From an uncultured Methanoregula sp. (GTDB lineage Archaea > Halobacteriota > Methanomicrobia > Methanomicrobiales > Methanospirillaceae), in the NCBI RefSeq assembly GCF_963667735.1, contig NZ_OY763919.1:1116001-1180000 (forward strand): DNA of 64,000 nt. The letters run 5' to 3'. A program made the translations under genes and the position numbers. This document shows positions 9,095-18,923 of the stretch, in pieces. A model generated the notes under the pieces. That model was not told where the DNA came from. It searched no databases and worked only from the letters and a program-made list of their open reading frames with translations. Positions within the stretch are counted from its first letter, which is position 1. Every line of letters begins with the position of its first letter.

Positions 9095-12000
9095 TTGCAT
9101 ATCACAGAGCTGGAGATCGATAATTTCAAGTCTTTTTCAAAAAAGACAAAAATTCCCTTTTTAGAGGGTTTTACCGTCATATCCGGTCCCAATGGATCCG
9201 GTAAAAGCAATATCATCGATTCGGTTCTTTTCGTCCTTGCCCTCTCGAGCTCCCGCAATCTCCGGGCGGAGAAGCTCACCGACCTCATCAACCTGAACTC
9301 CGGGAAGAATACTGCCGAAGTCTCCCTTGTCTTCTCCGACGGCACGAAGATCCGGCGGAGGATCAAGCGGACCGGCAATGGCTATTACAGCTACAATTAC
9401 CTGAACGAGCGGCTCTGCAAGCAGAGCGATATCGTTGATCACCTGGCCAGACACGGTATCAAACCGCACGGCTACAATGTCGTGATGCAGGGCGATGTCA
9501 CCCGGATCATGGAGATGAGCGATTTCGAACGCCGGAAGATCATCGACGAGATCGCCGGGGTCTCGGAGTTCGACACCAAGAAGCAGCAGTCCCTTGCAGA
9601 ACTGGATATCGTCCGCGAGCGCATCGAGCGCGAGGAACTTCTCTTACTCGAACTCGGACGGAGGGCAAACGAGCTCAAGCGCGAACGGACCGCGGCCCTC
9701 GAATACCAGAAATGGCAGAAGGATCTCGCCTATTACCAGAACTGCCGGTCGGCAGCCCAGCTCCACGAGCGGGAGAAGGAACTTGCCTCCCTTAAGCGTT
9801 CCGTGGAGGACCACACGGTCCAGGTCACCCGGATCGCCTCCGACCGGAGCATCGAGGAGAACGAACTCTCCTATCTCCAGGCCGACTTAAAAGATATCGA
9901 CGAGCTCATCAACAAGAAGAGCGGTGCGGATTATCTCAAGCTGATAGCAGAACTCGAAGAGGCAAAGAGCGGGATCCGGCTCTCTGAACAGACCATCATA
10001 AGGCTTCGGAAGGAAAAAGAGACCAATCTCGAAGCCATCAACCGCACCTACCTGGATGCCAAGAGGTCCGAGGCCCGGGTTGCCGAATGCACCGACCAGA
10101 TCCGCTCGCTCTCCATTGACCGGACCAACATCGCGATGGAAGTGGCAACCGCAAAGGCTCTTGCCGAGAAGATCGAGACCGAGATAAAAGCCCACAGCCA
10201 GGACACGGAAGGGGCCCGGGACCGGCTTTTTGCCCTCATGAAGGAGGTGGAGGAGAAGAAAGGGGAGCGATCGGGGATCCTCCACCAGCAGGACCTCTTC
10301 ATCGAGAAGAGCCGGATGCGGACCGGCGAACTCGAACGGCTCACCGGCCTTCTCCGGCAGCTCGACGAGGAATATGCGGCAAAACAGACCCAGCTCGCCG
10401 AGAGCAAAAAAGGCACCGAAGATCTCGCGGCCGAGAAGAAGGAGCTGGACCGGAACCTCTCCGAGCTCGAAAGCTCGCTCTTTGCCCAGCGCTCGTCCCT
10501 CGAACGTCTCCGGAACGAGATGAAAGAGTACGAGCAGGATGCAATAAGGCTCGAAGCAGCCCAGCAGGCCCGGGGGGAATCGGGGGGAAAAGCCCTCGAA
10601 GCGGTCATGGGCATGGAAGGCGTCCATGGCACGATTGCGGATCTTGGCAAAGCCCCCAAGGAGTACTCGACCGCCCTCAACGTGGCGGCCGGCAACAAGC
10701 TCCAGTTCGTTGTCTGCGACGACGATGAAGTGGCGGCCGGGGCGATCCGGTACCTCAAGGAGGAGCGCCTGGGCAGGGCCACATTCCTCCCGCTCAACAA
10801 ACTCCGTCCACCGGCCCTCCCGCCGCTCAAAGAGCCGGGTGTTGTGGATTACGCGGTCAACCTGCTCGAGTACGATCCGAAATACGACCGGGCATTTGCG
10901 GTCGCTCTCGGTGCAACGGTTGTCGTTGACACGCTCGAGCGGGCCCGGAAGCTGATCGGGAAATACCGGATGGTGACGATGGATGGCGAACTTCTGGAGA
11001 AGAGCGGGGCCATCACCGGCGGTTCGGTCCGGAAGCAGACCGTCCGGGGCTTCGGGGCTGCGGTGGACGACGAGATCATGCGCCTGCGGTCGCGCCTCGG
11101 GGAACTCGCGGGCCAGGCCTCCACGCTCGATGCCGGGATCAAGCGCCTGACCGAGGAAGTGGATGCAAAGCGGACCAAAAGAAACGAGATCGACCAGCAG
11201 GTGGCCCGCTTCTCGATGTTCACCGAGGAATTCACCCGCCGGTTCGATGCGATCACAGTCGAGAAGCAGACGATCGAAGCAGCAGTGCTCCGCCAGCAGG
11301 AGGAGACGAAGAACGGGGCTGCGGAACTGGCCGGGCTCGAAACAAAGCTCGACTCCGTTACGGGGATCATCAACGGCCTTGTCGGCCAGATCGAGGAGAT
11401 CAAGAAGCGCCTCGACGACACCAACATCCCGGCCCTCACCGAGCAGCTCGAGAAGAAGAGAAAAGAGATCGAGGAGTCCGAGCGCCGGCTCCGGAACAAG
11501 GACGCCGATGTCAACGATGCCCAGCGGGAGCGGCAGCACTTCAATGCACGGATCGCGGAACTCGGGGAGGAGCGGACCCGGCAGGACGAACGCAACCGGG
11601 AGCTCGATTCGGAGATCAGCGCAGCAGGAGAACAGATCGCGGCCAACAGGACGCAGATTGCAGCACTGGAGGAGCGCCAGAAGGAATTCTCGGGAGAGCT
11701 CGACGAACTCCGGAAGAAGCGCTCCGAAGTCTCCTCGCATATCCACGACTCCGAACTGAACCTGATGAAGTTCGATGCCGAGAAGGAGCGCATCACCGCC
11801 CTGCTCACGGCTCTCGAGGAGCGCTCCAGGACACTGGCCCTTGAGATCGAGATGCTCCGCCAGCAGATAGGCGAGATGGACACCAATCTGACCCTCTCCG
11901 AGATTGAAGGCAAGATTGCCGAGGCCGACGGGGCGCTGCGGAAGATAGGCGCGGTGAACATGCTTGCCATCGAGGAGTACGAGAAAGTCGAGCGGCAGGT

Positions 12001-12544
12001 GACCGAGCGGACCGAGAAGAAGGAGACGCTCTCGGGCGAACGGGAGAGCCTGATCGAGCGGATCGAGCAGTACGAGCAGATGAAGTACCAGGCGTTCTCC
12101 ACGGCGTTCAAGGCCATCGATGCCAATTTCCGGGAGATCTTCGCCCGGCTGACAAGCGGGAGCGGGAACCTGGTTCTCGAGAACGAGGAGGACCCGTTCA
12201 CCGGCGGGATGACGTTTGCCGTCAAGCCCCGGGACAAGAAAGTCCACCTGCTCAACTCCCTCTCCGGCGGCGAGAAGTCGCTCACCACCCTTGCCTTCAT
12301 CTTCTCGATCCAGCGCTACATCCCGGCCCCGTTCTATGCGTTTGACGAAGTGGACATGTCGCTTGACGGTGCCAACGTGGAGCGGATCTCCTCGATGGTC
12401 TCGGAACTTGCGCCGAGCTCGCAGTTCATCATCGTCTCCCTGAGAAAACCGATGATCGAGGCTGCCGAACGGATCATGGGCGTGACGCTGCGGCCGGACA
12501 AGAGCACGCTCGTTACCGGGGTAAAGGCGCATGCCGGCGGATGA
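9095..12544 (+). CDS. smc: Chromosome segregation protein SMC
   Basis: SMC is the ATPase core of the condensin-like complex that compacts and separates chromosomes. The 1149-residue protein has Walker A GPNGSGKSN (residues 31-39), a long coiled coil, a hinge around 510-650 with repeated Gly residues (GVHGTIADLG ... ITGGSVRKQTVRG), a second coiled coil, the ABC signature LSGGEKSL near 1054 and Walker B FYAFDEVD near 1085. Translation most likely begins at TTG 9095, with AAGGAG at 9081-9086 eight bases upstream. The last 14 bp overlap scpA, its partner gene; I do not find scpB in the window. Confidence 0.97.
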   Translation: MHITELEIDNFKSFSKKTKIPFLEGFTVISGPNGSGKSNIIDSVLFVLALSSSRNLRAEKLTDLINLNSGKNTAEVSLVFSDGTKIRRRIKRTGNGYYSYNYLNERLCKQSDIVDHLARHGIKPHGYNVVMQGDVTRIMEMSDFERRKIIDEIAGVSEFDTKKQQSLAELDIVRERIEREELLLLELGRRANELKRERTAALEYQKWQKDLAYYQNCRSAAQLHEREKELASLKRSVEDHTVQVTRIASDRSIEENELSYLQADLKDIDELINKKSGADYLKLIAELEEAKSGIRLSEQTIIRLRKEKETNLEAINRTYLDAKRSEARVAECTDQIRSLSIDRTNIAMEVATAKALAEKIETEIKAHSQDTEGARDRLFALMKEVEEKKGERSGILHQQDLFIEKSRMRTGELERLTGLLRQLDEEYAAKQTQLAESKKGTEDLAAEKKELDRNLSELESSLFAQRSSLERLRNEMKEYEQDAIRLEAAQQARGESGGKALEAVMGMEGVHGTIADLGKAPKEYSTALNVAAGNKLQFVVCDDDEVAAGAIRYLKEERLGRATFLPLNKLRPPALPPLKEPGVVDYAVNLLEYDPKYDRAFAVALGATVVVDTLERARKLIGKYRMVTMDGELLEKSGAITGGSVRKQTVRGFGAAVDDEIMRLRSRLGELAGQASTLDAGIKRLTEEVDAKRTKRNEIDQQVARFSMFTEEFTRRFDAITVEKQTIEAAVLRQQEETKNGAAELAGLETKLDSVTGIINGLVGQIEEIKKRLDDTNIPALTEQLEKKRKEIEESERRLRNKDADVNDAQRERQHFNARIAELGEERTRQDERNRELDSEISAAGEQIAANRTQIAALEERQKEFSGELDELRKKRSEVSSHIHDSELNLMKFDAEKERITALLTALEERSRTLALEIEMLRQQIGEMDTNLTLSEIEGKIAEADGALRKIGAVNMLAIEEYEKVERQVTERTEKKETLSGERESLIERIEQYEQMKYQAFSTAFKAIDANFREIFARLTSGSGNLVLENEEDPFTGGMTFAVKPRDKKVHLLNSLSGGEKSLTTLAFIFSIQRYIPAPFYAFDEVDMSLDGANVERISSMVSELAPSSQFIIVSLRKPMIEAAERIMGVTLRPDKSTLVTGVKAHAGG

Positions 12545-13403
12545 TCCCACCGGGAAGGAATGGCTGCCCCCCGGCGAACCGGTTCCCGTGAATCAGGCCG
12601 ATGGTGCCGGAAACCCGCCGGAGGCCGGGCCGGTGATCCAGGTGCCGCTCGAGGACCCGGTCGAGATCCTTGTCGGCATGGCCGAGCGGGGGGAGATCGA
12701 TCCCTGGAACATCAACATCATCGAGGTCACCGACCGTTTCCTCTCGGAGCTGGACCGGAGGCGCGAGCTCAATCTCCAGGTCTCGGGAAGGACGCTCTTC
12801 TACGCATCAACGCTCCTGCGGATGAAGTCCGAACAGCTCGCCATTGTGGAAGCTCCGGAGATCGAGGACGAGGGCGACGGGGAGGACCTCTTCGGCGATG
12901 ACTTTGGCGGGGGAGCAGAGGATATCGATTACGGCGGCCGTCTCGGCCCCATCGAGCGGCTCGAACACGAGATCCAGCGCCGCCTTGACCGGAAGAACAT
13001 GCGGAAGAGCCCGACAACCCTCTTCGAGCTGATAACCGAGCTCAAGAACATCGAGAAGGAGGAGCGCCGCAGGAGGCGGATGGCTTCCGGTATCAGCGTT
13101 GATGACGATTCCCTGATCGATGCCGACGACGTGGTCAGTATCGCCCACGAGGAAGGATTCCAGGAATCGTCCATGGTCCGGCTGGCCGAATACCTCGGGG
13201 GACTGGAGATCGACGAGGAGATGACGCTAGCCGATCTCTGCCGCCAGCTGGACTGGGGCATCCCGGAGGTCTTCATCCCGCTCCTCTTCCTGGCCCTCGA
13301 CGGGCGCTGCACCCTGCGGCAGGAGGATTTCTACGGGGATATCTGGGTGCAGATCTGCCGGGTGGAAGATGTAGCAGATTCCCCGGGATCTATGGCCGAG
13401 TGA
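12531..13403 (+). CDS. scpA: Segregation and condensation protein A
   Basis: ScpA is the kleisin that bridges the SMC heads. The 290-residue protein has the typical N-terminal motif VEILVGMAERGEIDPWNINIIEVTDRF (split here as EDPVEILVGMAERGEID then PWNINIIEVTDRF), the following RTLFYASTLLRMKSEQL, an acidic disordered middle (about 105-140) and a C-terminal winged-helix region ending FLALDGRCTLRQEDFYGDIWV. The first about 35 residues are a Pro/Gly-rich extension. It overlaps the smc 3' end by 14 bp, so the two are translationally coupled. Confidence 0.93.
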   Translation: MPADDPTGKEWLPPGEPVPVNQADGAGNPPEAGPVIQVPLEDPVEILVGMAERGEIDPWNINIIEVTDRFLSELDRRRELNLQVSGRTLFYASTLLRMKSEQLAIVEAPEIEDEGDGEDLFGDDFGGGAEDIDYGGRLGPIERLEHEIQRRLDRKNMRKSPTTLFELITELKNIEKEERRRRRMASGISVDDDSLIDADDVVSIAHEEGFQESSMVRLAEYLGGLEIDEEMTLADLCRQLDWGIPEVFIPLLFLALDGRCTLRQEDFYGDIWVQICRVEDVADSPGSMAE

Positions 13404-13423
13404 ATGCCCGGTTCACCCTCTGT

Positions 13424-13936
13424 TCAGGCCAGTTCCGGCACCCCGTCCGCCCACTGCTCCACCCGCCCGCGGATGGCATCATCGGTATAGGACGAGACGG
13501 TTATCCGGTCCCGCGCCAGGCTCAAAAAGAACTTCTCCCCCTCCTGGGCATGGCACTTCAGGAGAACGGTGAAGTGGTCTTTGTCCGGGAGATGCCGGGC
13601 CCTGCCCCGGTGTGCTGCTATGTTGGCCATGTTGGAGATGACTGCGGCGATGCCGTCTTCGTACCCCTCAACGGAATCGTACGTCTCCAGCCCGCGCCCG
13701 ATCTGTTTCTTGTTCTTGTCCAGGTACACGAACTTCGCGGTGTACATCTCCCGCACGATCTCGACTGGCGGGTGGTTCCTTCGGGCGCTCATGTAGGGTG
13801 TGCAGCCGAGCGGGTTGGTGAGGATGAGGGTCCGGACAACGGCATTGAATGCCGCGATGTCCGCAAACGGGGTATCCAGTATCCGGACCGCACTCTTTGT
13901 ATTGGGTTTTGGCATGAAGAGTCTCATATCATTCAT
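13424..13936 (-). CDS. Conserved hypothetical protein
   Basis: A 170-residue soluble protein I do not recognise. Sequence that looks constrained: NPLGCTPYMSARRNHPPVE (about 43-61), KFVYLDKNKKQIGRGLETYDSVEGYEDG (about 69-95) and a C-terminal KDHFTVLLKCHAQEGEKFFLSLARDRITVSSY region. There is no signal peptide or membrane segment. It converges on scpA with 20 bp between stops. Upstream of its start lies a 398-bp non-coding region holding repeat element A. Confidence 0.7.
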   Translation of the reverse strand: MNDMRLFMPKPNTKSAVRILDTPFADIAAFNAVVRTLILTNPLGCTPYMSARRNHPPVEIVREMYTAKFVYLDKNKKQIGRGLETYDSVEGYEDGIAAVISNMANIAAHRGRARHLPDKDHFTVLLKCHAQEGEKFFLSLARDRITVSSYTDDAIRGRVEQWADGVPELA

Positions 13937-13987
13937 TCCCGATGTACGGGAACGCTGCGGGAAGAGAAAGCCTTCGCGGTCGTGTGT

Positions 13988-14278
13988 GGGGGTCTGTGGT
14001 GAAAAAAAATTCTGGCAGATGCGGGCAAAGAATCCGATCCTGCCGGGGAATAATCGCAGTTATACGTCGTAAATTATTGAGCGGATGATTGCTTCCCGGG
14101 GGGATTTTCTTGCGGGCCGTAGCAGGGTCCGGAAGAAACTTTCACCACAGACCCCCCCACCCTGTGCCGGATTTTATGCATGGAATGTTCTGGTTTTCTG
14201 GAATATTTACGACGATCAAATTGGGTAAATCACCGTCCTGTTTTATGACCCGGCTTGAGGGGGGGTCTGCGGTGAAAA
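13988..14278. repeat. Repeat element A: three copies of an 18-23 bp repeat in plus/minus/plus order
   Basis: Three copies of GGGGGTCTGTGGTGAAA (with variable flanking G and T runs) lie at 13988-14005 (plus), 14140-14158 (minus) and 14259-14278 (plus, one C for T). Between them CGTCGTAAA at 14065-14073 is matched by its reverse complement TTTACGACG at 14206-14214. The same order and similar spacing recur at 62518-62786. The element fills the 398-bp space between two minus-strand genes; I see no open frame or transposase in it. It could be a miniature mobile element, a protein-binding array or a structured RNA. Confidence 0.75.
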
Positions 14279-14334
14279 TTTCTATCATCCCAGAAAATCC
14301 GGGGAATTGATCCCCGGTTGGCGGTTATTCCGTT

Positions 14335-15228
14335 TCAGGGTACTATGGTGAACGATCGTTCCGCTGCCTCTCCGGCGCACGGGCTGTCCATTGCAAAAAT
14401 ATACCTGCCGGTCGTGAATCCCGTGGTACTGAACCGGAACGCAAACAGCCGGGGAGTTCCGTCGTAGGGAAATGGGTACATGGTTCCCCATACCCGTTCT
14501 CCTGCATGCGGGTGGTGCAGGTCTGTCTTGTACCGGGCATCGCGAAGGGAATAACGGATTGCAGCAGGGTTACCGGTAAAGCCGGTGATGACGAGCATCT
14601 CTCCCTGTTTCACATCATGGATCGGATCCAGGTTGAGGGATGTATTTGCCGGAAGACCACCCCCCGTGCTGACCGATGCGCTCTCATTTTGGAAGATCGT
14701 GAATATTTGGGAACTCCCGTTCTCATTATCTTCCCGGTACCGTGCCATAAGAAGAAATTCCTGTGGACGCAGGTTCGTGCTGTCAAGGGACATGGCAAAC
14801 GAACGGTTGCAGCTCCTCCCCTGGAATACCGTTGTTGCAGACACCAGTTCATCATCGTAACAGCATTTGCAATGGGGGTGAAATGACGATTCCACTATGA
14901 GGATCTCGATTGTTTCTCCCTCCGGGATATTCGTTTCTCCACGGATGTCAATCAGATCTCCCCTGCGGAGATCATTGATGGGATTCAGGGTAATCCAGAA
15001 CGATTCGTTTCCCCGCACGGGGCACATGGTCGGGACCGGTGCCTGGGTAGTGAACGTCGTGGCCTGGGCAGGAGTTGTGGCTGGCTGCACGGTCATGGGT
15101 GCGGGAAGGGACGTTGAGTTGCTGACGGCAACCGGACGATTCGGGCTGTCAGCCTGGCCCAGGCATCCGGCTCCGAGTATGAGCGCTGCTGCGATTATCA
15201 GGATGCATGTTGTTCTAAAAGAGATCAT
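14335..15228 (-). CDS. Predicted lipoprotein with two tandem beta domains
   Basis: The 297-residue protein starts with a signal peptide (about 1-21) ending in the lipobox LGAGC, then a Thr/Pro/Ala-rich stalk (about 25-65). Two related domains follow: SFWITLNPINDLRRGDLIDIRGETN (about 76-100) and SLNLDPIHDVKQGEMLVITGFTGN (about 200-223), a pattern seen in methanogen DUF3821-type surface proteins. Several Asn-X-Ser/Thr sites and a Cys-rich HPHCKCCYDD stretch are present. It is probably exposed on the cell surface. Function unknown. Confidence 0.75.
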   Translation of the reverse strand: MISFRTTCILIIAAALILGAGCLGQADSPNRPVAVSNSTSLPAPMTVQPATTPAQATTFTTQAPVPTMCPVRGNESFWITLNPINDLRRGDLIDIRGETNIPEGETIEILIVESSFHPHCKCCYDDELVSATTVFQGRSCNRSFAMSLDSTNLRPQEFLLMARYREDNENGSSQIFTIFQNESASVSTGGGLPANTSLNLDPIHDVKQGEMLVITGFTGNPAAIRYSLRDARYKTDLHHPHAGERVWGTMYPFPYDGTPRLFAFRFSTTGFTTGRYIFAMDSPCAGEAAERSFTIVP

Positions 15229-15290
15229 CAGGGATCACTGATCGCCCGATCTCCCGATCCGGCGTTTCGGTAAGAACGTGTCAGCAGGCT

Positions 15291-15300
15291 TATTTATATA
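15291..15300 (-). promoter_or_regulatory. TATA box for the 14335-15228 lipoprotein gene
   Basis: On the minus strand TATATAAATA sits about 65 bases upstream of the start codon, giving an expected transcription start near 15268 and a 5' leader of about 40 bases. Confidence 0.5.
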
Positions 15301-15403
15301 ATCTCCGAAATATTATTCCCGGGACTTCCAACCGGAATAAGATGAATCCTGCGGGTGCCCTCGGGTATCCGCGGTTCGGGAAAGAAATGGGGTATTCCCG
15401 GTG

Positions 15404-16105
15404 CTATGCTTTCCGTGCCACGGTCACGATGAACGTCCGGTTCTTGTACACCACGTCGACATCTTCAAACCCGGCCTCTTTCAGCCACGCAAGCTGCACC
15501 GACAACTTCTCGTTCCGGTCCAGGGTGTCCCTGCGCTTCAGGATCTCCGCGTGCTGTTCCTCCGTCATCGGGCCGCTTTTGAGAAAGGCGTTCCAGTACG
15601 AAAGATACCGCTCCCGGAAGTACGGGGTCTCCCCGTCCGCCTGGTCTGCGTTCACGAACATCCCGCCCGGAACAAGGGCATCATGGATCCGGTGGAAGAG
15701 CTGCTGCTTGTCCGCAGGTGCAAGATGGTGAATGGAGAGGGCCGAGCAGACAATATCGTACGGCCCCCCGAGATCGGCCCGGCTGTAATCGCAGGTAACA
15801 TACCGCGTGCCCGGCCGGGTGGCAAAGCGTTTTTGTGCCATCTCCAGCATGTTCTCGGCAATGTCCATCAGGGTGAGGCGGGCATCCGGGAACTTCTGGA
15901 CCACGAATGCCCCCAGAAGACCGGTGCCTGCGCCGACATCGAGGATTGCCGGTTCCGGCTCTTGTGATTCCATGGCCCAGACCGCAGCCCCGTAATACTG
16001 GGCAAGGTCCGGAATGATGTACTCGCGCTGGGTGTCGTAATCCTGTGCAAACCGGTTGAATGCCTGTCGTATATGATCCAGAATAATCCCTCCAGAGTCC
16101 TGCAA
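15404..16105 (-). CDS. Class I SAM-dependent methyltransferase
   Basis: The 233-residue protein has a Rossmann-type methyltransferase core: ILDVGAGTGLLGAFV (about 54-68, motif I), LTLMDIAENML (motif II), DIVCSALSIHHL (motif IV) and PGGMFVNADQ. The N-terminal FNRFAQDYDTQR is common in small-molecule methyltransferases such as the Methyltransf_25/BioC-like group. The substrate cannot be inferred. It is followed by a 15-bp gap to the start of the minus-strand... response regulator's 3' end, so it lies downstream of that gene and may be co-transcribed with it. Confidence 0.85.
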   Translation of the reverse strand: MQDSGGIILDHIRQAFNRFAQDYDTQREYIIPDLAQYYGAAVWAMESQEPEPAILDVGAGTGLLGAFVVQKFPDARLTLMDIAENMLEMAQKRFATRPGTRYVTCDYSRADLGGPYDIVCSALSIHHLAPADKQQLFHRIHDALVPGGMFVNADQADGETPYFRERYLSYWNAFLKSGPMTEEQHAEILKRRDTLDRNEKLSVQLAWLKEAGFEDVDVVYKNRTFIVTVARKA

Positions 16106-16120
16106 TACCGTATAATGGTA

Positions 16121-16897
16121 TCAGGATTTTGGCTTCTTCTCTTTTATGGAAACCAGCACCGCGAGGAGCTTCTCATGATTGTCCTTGACCGGGCGGACGG
16201 TAACCCCGACTTTCCGGCGCTTGGAGGTTGTTGTCACGGCCGAGGTATTGGAATCGTAGACAATCCCGGCCATCTGCCGTGCCGCCTCGTCAACGGGATC
16301 CTTCAGTTCCTCGTTGTTGGTATCGCTGAGAAGCATCAGGACCTCCCGCCAGTGTTTCATGAGAATCTTCTCTTTGGGAATATCGATGAACCATGCAGCA
16401 TAGGGATTGAAAAAGATGATCCGGCCCCGCTTGTCCGTGATGATGACAGCTTCGAGCGCTTCCATGAGCTTCTTCGGGTCGCCTGCAGGGAACCGCTCAA
16501 GGGTTTTACACCGGTTGCTGTGGTTGTAGATGGCGAGATCCACGTTGGTTGAGATCTCGACCATGGTGAACGGCTTGAAGATGATCCCGTACGGCTGGGA
16601 GTACTTGGCCCGCTCGAAGAGCTCCTCCTCCGAATGGGCCGTGATGAAGATGATGGGATACTGGAAGAGCTGGAAGATGAAATGAGCCGCATCCATGCCA
16701 TCCATCTCCCCGGCCAGGCTGACATCCATGATCACGAGATCGGGATTCAGCTCTGCTGCCTTGAGTATGGACTCCTCGCCTGTTGTGACGATCCCGACCA
16801 CGTTGTACCCCTTCTTCTGGAGCATCATCGAGATGAGCTTCGTTATGATGGGGTCATCATCAACGATCAGGATGCGGATCGGCTGGGTCATGATCAC
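16121..16897 (-). CDS. Response regulator with C-terminal PAS domain
   Basis: The 258-residue protein has an N-terminal receiver domain (about 5-125; acidic pocket VDDD at 12-15, phospho-acceptor Asp in VIMDVSL near 58, conserved Thr/Lys in FITAHS and IIFKPF) followed by a PAS-like domain (about 145-250; AVIITDKRGRIIFFNPYA). There is no DNA-binding or kinase output. This architecture is common in methanogens, where receivers relay phosphate or interact with partner kinases. Two ATG codons lie at the start (16897 and 16891). The three kinases in this window lack an obvious partner, but pairing is speculation. Confidence 0.9.
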   Translation of the reverse strand: MIMTQPIRILIVDDDPIITKLISMMLQKKGYNVVGIVTTGEESILKAAELNPDLVIMDVSLAGEMDGMDAAHFIFQLFQYPIIFITAHSEEELFERAKYSQPYGIIFKPFTMVEISTNVDLAIYNHSNRCKTLERFPAGDPKKLMEALEAVIITDKRGRIIFFNPYAAWFIDIPKEKILMKHWREVLMLLSDTNNEELKDPVDEAARQMAGIVYDSNTSAVTTTSKRRKVGVTVRPVKDNHEKLLAVLVSIKEKKPKS

Positions 16898-17019
16898 CTG
16901 GATGGACGGGTTTTAAGCAGATATCATTGTTGAGAGGCTTATAGTTTGGTTATGGGAACCCGCGCCTGGCAGAAAGGATGCCGGAGCCGCGGGAGGGCGG
17001 GACCGGCAGGGGCCCGCGC

Positions 17020-18459
17020 TTATCTCTTGCCTGCTGCTTCGGCTTCAAACGACCCGAGACTGGACTGGAACGTGCTGTCGAGAAAATCGACATTGCAGGG
17101 CCGGGCCTGCTCCCCGTCAATGGGGAGCGGGTAACACCCGGTGAGGCACCCGGTGCAGAGGTTCTCCCGGTCAAAGCCGATCGCTTTCACGAGCGCGTCC
17201 AGGGAGATATGGTGGAGCGTTGTCGCCGTGATGCTGTGGCGGACCTCGTCCTCGCTCCTGTTGCTTGCAATGAGCTCCTCGCGGGTCGGCATATCGACCC
17301 CGAGATAGCAGGGCGCCTTGATGGCGGGGGAACCGATCCGCATATGGACCTCGCGGGCACCGGCATCCCGCATCATCTCGATGATCCGTTTCGAGGTGGT
17401 TCCCCGCACGATGCTGTCATCGACAAGAACAACCGACTTGTCCTTTAAGTGCCCCGGGATCGGGTTGAGCTTGATCCGGACCGCCTTCTCCCGCTCCTTC
17501 TGGGTGGGCATGATGAACGTCCTGCCCATGTACCGGTTCTTCATCAGGGATTCGACGAACGGGATCTTCGAGCCTTCCGCGTACCCGATGGCGTACGCCG
17601 TCCCGGAATCGGGGACCGAGCAGACGGAGTCAGCTTTGACCGGGTCCTCCTCGAAGAGCTGCTGGCCGATCTGCCGCCGGACATCATAGACCAGGACACC
17701 GTCGATAACCGCATCGGCCCGGGCGAAATAGATGTACTCGAAGATGCAGTGGGCACGCTTCCCGGCAACTGCAACCTGCGTGCAGCGGATACCTTCGGGA
17801 TCGATCCGGATCAGTTCGCCGGGCTTCACGTCCCGGACGAATTTTCCGCCAAGGGCGTCGATGGCGACACTTTCGGATGCCACCATGTACCCGTGCTCGA
17901 TCTTTCCTATGCAGAACGGTTTGATGCCGAGAGGGTCCCGGAACGCGTAGATGCTTCCGTCGATCATCATCACAACCGAGTAGGAGCCCCGGAGTCTGCG
18001 CATGCAGATCCGGACCGAGTCCTCCACGCAGCCCGACCTGCTGATCTCGTCCATGAGGATCTTGGCTATAACCTCGGTGTCGGTGGTCGTGGTGAAGATC
18101 TGGCCTGCCTGTTCGTACTCGGCCCGTATCTCGCAGGTGTTGACCAGGTTCCCGTTGTGGGCAAGGGAGATGAAATGATCCTTGAACTGGAAGTTGAGGG
18201 GCTGGATATTCTCGGGGAGATTGGCCCCGGTTGTCGGGTAACGGACATGGCCTATCCCGGCTGTGCCTTTGAGATCGGATAGAACAGAAGGAGTGAATAC
18301 ATCGGCAACGAGGCCGTTTCCCTTGAATTTATGGAGACTGGTCCCGTCAAAAGAAGAGATCCCGGCGCTCTCCTGGCCACGATGCTGGAGAGCGTACAGC
18401 GCATAATAGAGCTGGATTGATACACCGCCAGCATCCACGATGCCAACGATACCGCACAT
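17020..18459 (-). CDS. purF: Amidophosphoribosyltransferase
   Basis: PurF makes phosphoribosylamine from PRPP and glutamine, the first committed step of purine synthesis. The 479-residue protein begins MCGIVGIVDAGG, so Cys2 becomes the nucleophile without a propeptide. It has GHVRYPTTG, ALAHNGN-type glutaminase motifs (SLAHNGNLVNT), the PRPP loop VVLVDDSIVRGTTS, and a C-terminal LCTGCLTGCYP consistent with an iron-sulfur cluster as in the Bacillus-type enzyme. It follows rpl37e by 9 bp as the last gene of the lsm-rpl37e-purF operon, a common euryarchaeal arrangement. Confidence 0.97.
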   Translation of the reverse strand: MCGIVGIVDAGGVSIQLYYALYALQHRGQESAGISSFDGTSLHKFKGNGLVADVFTPSVLSDLKGTAGIGHVRYPTTGANLPENIQPLNFQFKDHFISLAHNGNLVNTCEIRAEYEQAGQIFTTTTDTEVIAKILMDEISRSGCVEDSVRICMRRLRGSYSVVMMIDGSIYAFRDPLGIKPFCIGKIEHGYMVASESVAIDALGGKFVRDVKPGELIRIDPEGIRCTQVAVAGKRAHCIFEYIYFARADAVIDGVLVYDVRRQIGQQLFEEDPVKADSVCSVPDSGTAYAIGYAEGSKIPFVESLMKNRYMGRTFIMPTQKEREKAVRIKLNPIPGHLKDKSVVLVDDSIVRGTTSKRIIEMMRDAGAREVHMRIGSPAIKAPCYLGVDMPTREELIASNRSEDEVRHSITATTLHHISLDALVKAIGFDRENLCTGCLTGCYPLPIDGEQARPCNVDFLDSTFQSSLGSFEAEAAGKR

Positions 18460-18468
18460 GATGAAACT

Positions 18469-18651
18469 CTAATGCGTTGGGACTTTTGGTCGCTTGTTGT
18501 TCCACTTGTTGCTGACGAGCTTCGTGCTCCTGCCAAAACCACAGGCAGAGCAGACTTTCTTCTGGGCGTGGAACGAGATCTTCCCGCAGCGCCGGCAGGC
18601 GATGTGGGTGAACTTGTTCATCTTACCCATTGATGGAGTGCCTTTTGACAT
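18469..18651 (-). CDS. rpl37e: Large ribosomal subunit protein eL37
   Basis: The 60-residue basic protein has the L37e zinc ribbon CRRCG-x10-CSACG (residues about 19-37 in [25 protein letters not shown], read in two halves) and the family start [12 protein letters not shown]. It binds 23S rRNA in archaeal and eukaryotic ribosomes. It lies 11 bp after lsm and 9 bp before purF. Confidence 0.97.
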   Translation of the reverse strand: MSKGTPSMGKMNKFTHIACRRCGKISFHAQKKVCSACGFGRSTKLVSNKWNNKRPKVPTH

Positions 18652-18662
18652 GTTACTTCACC

Positions 18663-18905
<243 letters not shown>

Positions 18906-18923
18906 TTACCATCGCTCTGGAGT

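Noticed and set aside
9887-12550. A very long minus-strand open frame (887 codons) opposite smc
   Set aside because: It is antisense to smc, follows the codon bias of the true frame, and shows no protein family or domain.
9095-13403. scpB expected next to smc-scpA
   Set aside because: The gene after scpA is convergent and unrelated; no ScpB-like winged-helix protein is seen in the window.
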